A stretch of 64,000 nucleotides of DNA from NCBI GenBank assembly GCA_032207245.1, contig CM063509.1, positions 105,080,021 through 105,144,020 on the forward strand, read 5' to 3'. Made by a program: the position numbers and the translations under genes. The notes under the pieces were generated by a model, which saw only the letters and a list, made by a program, of their open reading frames with translations, was not told where the DNA came from and made no database searches. The stretch is from Pardosa pseudoannulata. Lineage: Eukaryota; Arthropoda; Arachnida; Araneae; Lycosidae. Below are positions 61,162 to 64,000 of the stretch, in pieces; the first letter of the stretch is position 1; every line of letters begins with the position of its first letter.

Positions 61162-62874
61162 TAGGGGAAACTGGGGTAAAATGGTCCGCTTTTGTGAATT
61201 TTGAGTATTTACTCTCAAACTAATGACTTTTTGAATCTGAAAATATATTGCATATTACCTATATATTAGGCTTTATATTACACTCAGTCAAAACCAATTA
61301 TTATAATTACTTTTTTTATTATAATTTTTTTAATAGCCAGTGACAAAGTGGACCATTTTACCCCAACTCCGGGGTAAAATGGTCCATAGCATGGGGTAAA
61401 ATGAACCGCAAAGAAATTTTTAAAGATAACTTAAATGTAGTACGTTATTTAATAGTACAAAACATAAAATGTATTATATTTATTTTCTATAGCTTCAATC
61501 TGTACATATAAAGCGTAATATTAGCGAATATTGAAGTTAATGAATGATACACCAAAAGATTTGTGTGTTACTGAAAGTCTGCTATTTTCTTGAGAAGCAG
61601 TAGGGTCTGAGAGACTCATCACAATATCTTGAACATTTCCAAGTGATTAATCAACATTGTCAGGGAAAGTGAACACATTTTGATTAGGTTTTTGCCTCAT
61701 AAATTTCAGAAGAACGTAATCTTCATCATTTTTTCCTGTTATTAAACCAACAAAATGAACCACTGTCTTTTTTGTCAAAAATTTAACCAAAACATACTTG
61801 CCAACTTTAAATTCATTATCAAATTTAGCATCATGCTGTGAATTGCTTTATTTATCACTGTGTTGTGTATCACTATAAACAGACATATTTTCCGAATCAC
61901 TCAAACTTTCTGATCCACATAAATTTTCTTTATTTGCTTTAAAATGCACAGTTTTATCATTTTTTTGTATAGCTAAGGCTAACATTTTTTCTAAATTCTT
62001 CCTACCTTTAACTAAAGCAGCATTTTTCTGTTTTAATTTTTTCTCTTCCTTCTCTTTGACATCTTTTTAAATCATCGTTTTTACTGGTGTATCAGTTAGA
62101 ATTTTTGATGCACTCTTCTTTCGGTTGTTTGTTGTCTCATGCATGCTAGCTTTTGCCAAGGGGCGTAATTCAAAAGGTGATATTGTTTTCAACTGATGAT
62201 TTTCACTTTGTACTGATTGTGATGTATTTGGTTGCTAATCATCTATGCTTACGCTTGATTGTTGATCACCTGTGCTTGGTTGACGATCAGCTGTACTTGG
62301 TAATTCAAAATCTAGTGACGGTTGATCAGTCACATATGATGAGAGATATTTGATATCCTCAAAGACGTTTTCATTGAATGGCCATATATCTGTTACTTTA
62401 AATCCTGATTGCATATTTTTTAAAGTATCACACATAAAATCAACTTAGAAAAGCATATGGGATACAGAAATAAAAAAAAAACACAACCTGGAAAATGGAC
62501 CATGGTCCATTTTACCCCATGTGTAATACTGGCAAAAAGTGTCCAAAAAAAAAAGAACAAATCTTATATTAAATTGTTTTAGCTACATTAAATATAATAA
62601 TACATTATCTTAGCTCTTTATTGTGAGAAGTTAAATCCTCCAAATCATAATTCTTAAATGAAGAGAAGAAGATATGTTATGATGAAAATATTTACTTCTG
62701 ACTACCATAAATCAACTTTCTAGAATAAAATGACTAAATTGTCAGCTAAACACACAAATACACATTCATTTTCAAGACTTCAGTGCTGTCATCTATGTAT
62801 AAAAATATTAAACATTAAAAATAATAAATAAAATAAATAATAGGGGGTGGTCCATTTTACCCCGGTCTCCCCTA
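61162..62874 (-). mobile_element. pogo/jerky-type DNA transposon, internally deleted
   Basis: The left end TAGGGGAAACTGGGGTAAAA and the right end, read inverted, TAGGGGAGACCGGGGTAAAA, both continue into TGG(T/A)CC, with TA as target. The motif GGGGTAAAATGG-TCC recurs just inside both ends (about 61373 and 62500). The - strand encodes the C-terminal part of a pogo/jerky-type transposase: SGFKVTDIWPFNENVF at about 62405, a Ser/Pro region, SASKILTDTPVK at about 62110, a Lys/Glu-rich stretch, then FKVGKYVLVKFLTKKTV and VHFVGLITGKNDEDY near 61770. In-frame stops at about 62236, 62068, 61850 and 61645, and the absent DDE and DNA-binding domains, show it is inactive. Confidence 0.8.
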
Positions 62875-62879
62875 TAGCT

Positions 62880-64000
62880 GTTCTTTTCTTCCTAGCTTTT
62901 AGTGTTGCAAACTTATTATCTATTTACAATCAATACTTATGTAAATTGTGCTCGCTATATAAAATAACTATGTTATTTAATCTTTTCTTTGATATTAATT
63001 ATCTAACATAATTTTTTACTATTTCGTATATGAAATTAACATTTTCTTCATTTTAAAATTGGCATGGTAAAAACTTAATTGTTGGCAAGTCAAAGCAGAA
63101 AGCAGTTGAACTTTGTATGTCTTTTTGCAAGAGTTAAATCTGCTCTGTATCTGGTGGCCACGCTTAAACTGGAAACCATGGTTTAGAATCACAAGGTCTA
63201 ACTCGCCTAAATTTTTCATCAAAACTCTGGGTTTTTGATGAAACACCAGGGTTTGTTTTAAAAAACTTTTTATATAAGAACTGTATGTAAATTGAGTTCA
63301 TTAGATTTAGTTCATTCATGCAGTTCATTTTTCAGTAAATCACAGACTTAAAATTGATGTAAAAGTTAGAAATTTAATAACTCTATCACTAGTGATTTGT
63401 GGAGTAAAACAGTTGACCATATGACCTATATAGTGGTCTAACCATCACTAGTAATGCTGCATAGACTATGCAACTGTAGAAGCTTTTCTTTCTTGGAATA
63501 AATAACTGTTATACTTATTTATTTTAATTACTCAATATATATTAAACATCATTCTAATATGAAAAATTTAAAAATTCTAAAGTATGCTTGCGTGCATTTC
63601 ATTTTAAAGAAAATGTTATGGAAATCTCTGGAAACAAACTTTTTATTTTAGCACTTTCAGAGGAATAGTAGCACAAAGAGATTATTGTAGGCTATGGAAA
63701 ATTCAGTCAATCTGGATTTCTAAAGGATGGGGATATATCCATCATAAATGGTGATAAACTTTTATTTAACTTATGGCTTGTTGCTGTTTTATTCAAAAAG
63801 TAGTTAGAAAATGAATTTCTGCAACAAATTTAACAGAAATATACTGAACACTAAATTTGTTAATTTAAATTTAAACTACTAATAAAATAATAATCGCTAA
63901 CAAAATATAATAATTGCTAACAAAAAGGTCAAAATTACTCTAAACGCATTAAATGTTTGTGCTTCATATATCTTAAAGAAATGATAAAAATTTATACTAA
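62880..64000. other. Nothing recognised
   Basis: AT-rich sequence to the window end. A frame at 63019-63246 on the - strand has no conserved motif. Confidence 0.35.

Overview
The window is AT-rich nuclear DNA of an animal, almost certainly an arthropod and most likely an arachnid (spider-like). The support is an akirin whose N- and C-terminal motifs look like the tick/spider form (subolesin), genes spread thinly with introns of kilobases, and a dense, varied population of degenerate DNA transposons, non-LTR elements and one BEL/Pao LTR element. No bacterial-style operons, CRISPR arrays or rRNA genes were seen.

Three host genes are supported. (1) A lamin B receptor (LBR) gene runs on the + strand from a coding start at 14550 to a stop at 33424, with eleven coding exons and probably a non-coding first exon near 9.6 kb. 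It encodes an N-terminal Tudor domain, an Arg/Ser-rich linker and a multi-pass sterol-reductase-like domain. (2) An akirin gene lies on the - strand (58201 to 57677) as one uninterrupted 174-codon frame. (3) A cytochrome c oxidase subunit 7C gene lies on the + strand (59164-59373), also in one exon. Akirin and COX7C are head to head, about 960 bp apart. They act in different places: LBR at the inner nuclear membrane, akirin as a nuclear transcription cofactor, COX7C in the inner mitochondrial membrane. Nothing suggests they work together.

Layout: 1-4655 is a large fold-back (palindromic) repeat interrupted by a hAT-like element; 5345-8575 is a 5'-truncated BEL/Pao retrotransposon on the - strand with one LTR; 9.5-14.5 kb is the probable LBR promoter and first intron, holding a hAT-like element with a piggyBac-like element nested in it; 14.5-33.4 kb is LBR, whose introns carry piggyBac-like, pogo/Tigger-like, TTAA-flanked and hAT-like elements and a non-LTR fragment; 33.4-39.3 kb is the 3' flank with an old tandem duplication; 39.3-54.5 kb is a transposon graveyard (Tigger, MITEs, LTR remnant, SINE, Jockey-like LINE ends, pogo-like element); within it, 51063-53802 is a distinctive element with inverted repeats of about 480 bp around a transposase-like gene. 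54.5-57.6 kb shows nothing recognisable; 57.6-59.5 kb holds akirin and COX7C; 61.2-62.9 kb is a pogo/jerky-type transposon remnant.

The most interesting items are the long-inverted-repeat element at 51-54 kb, which I cannot place in a superfamily, and the apparent loss of conserved reductase residues in LBR. All homology statements come from reading the sequence and family knowledge; no database search was run.
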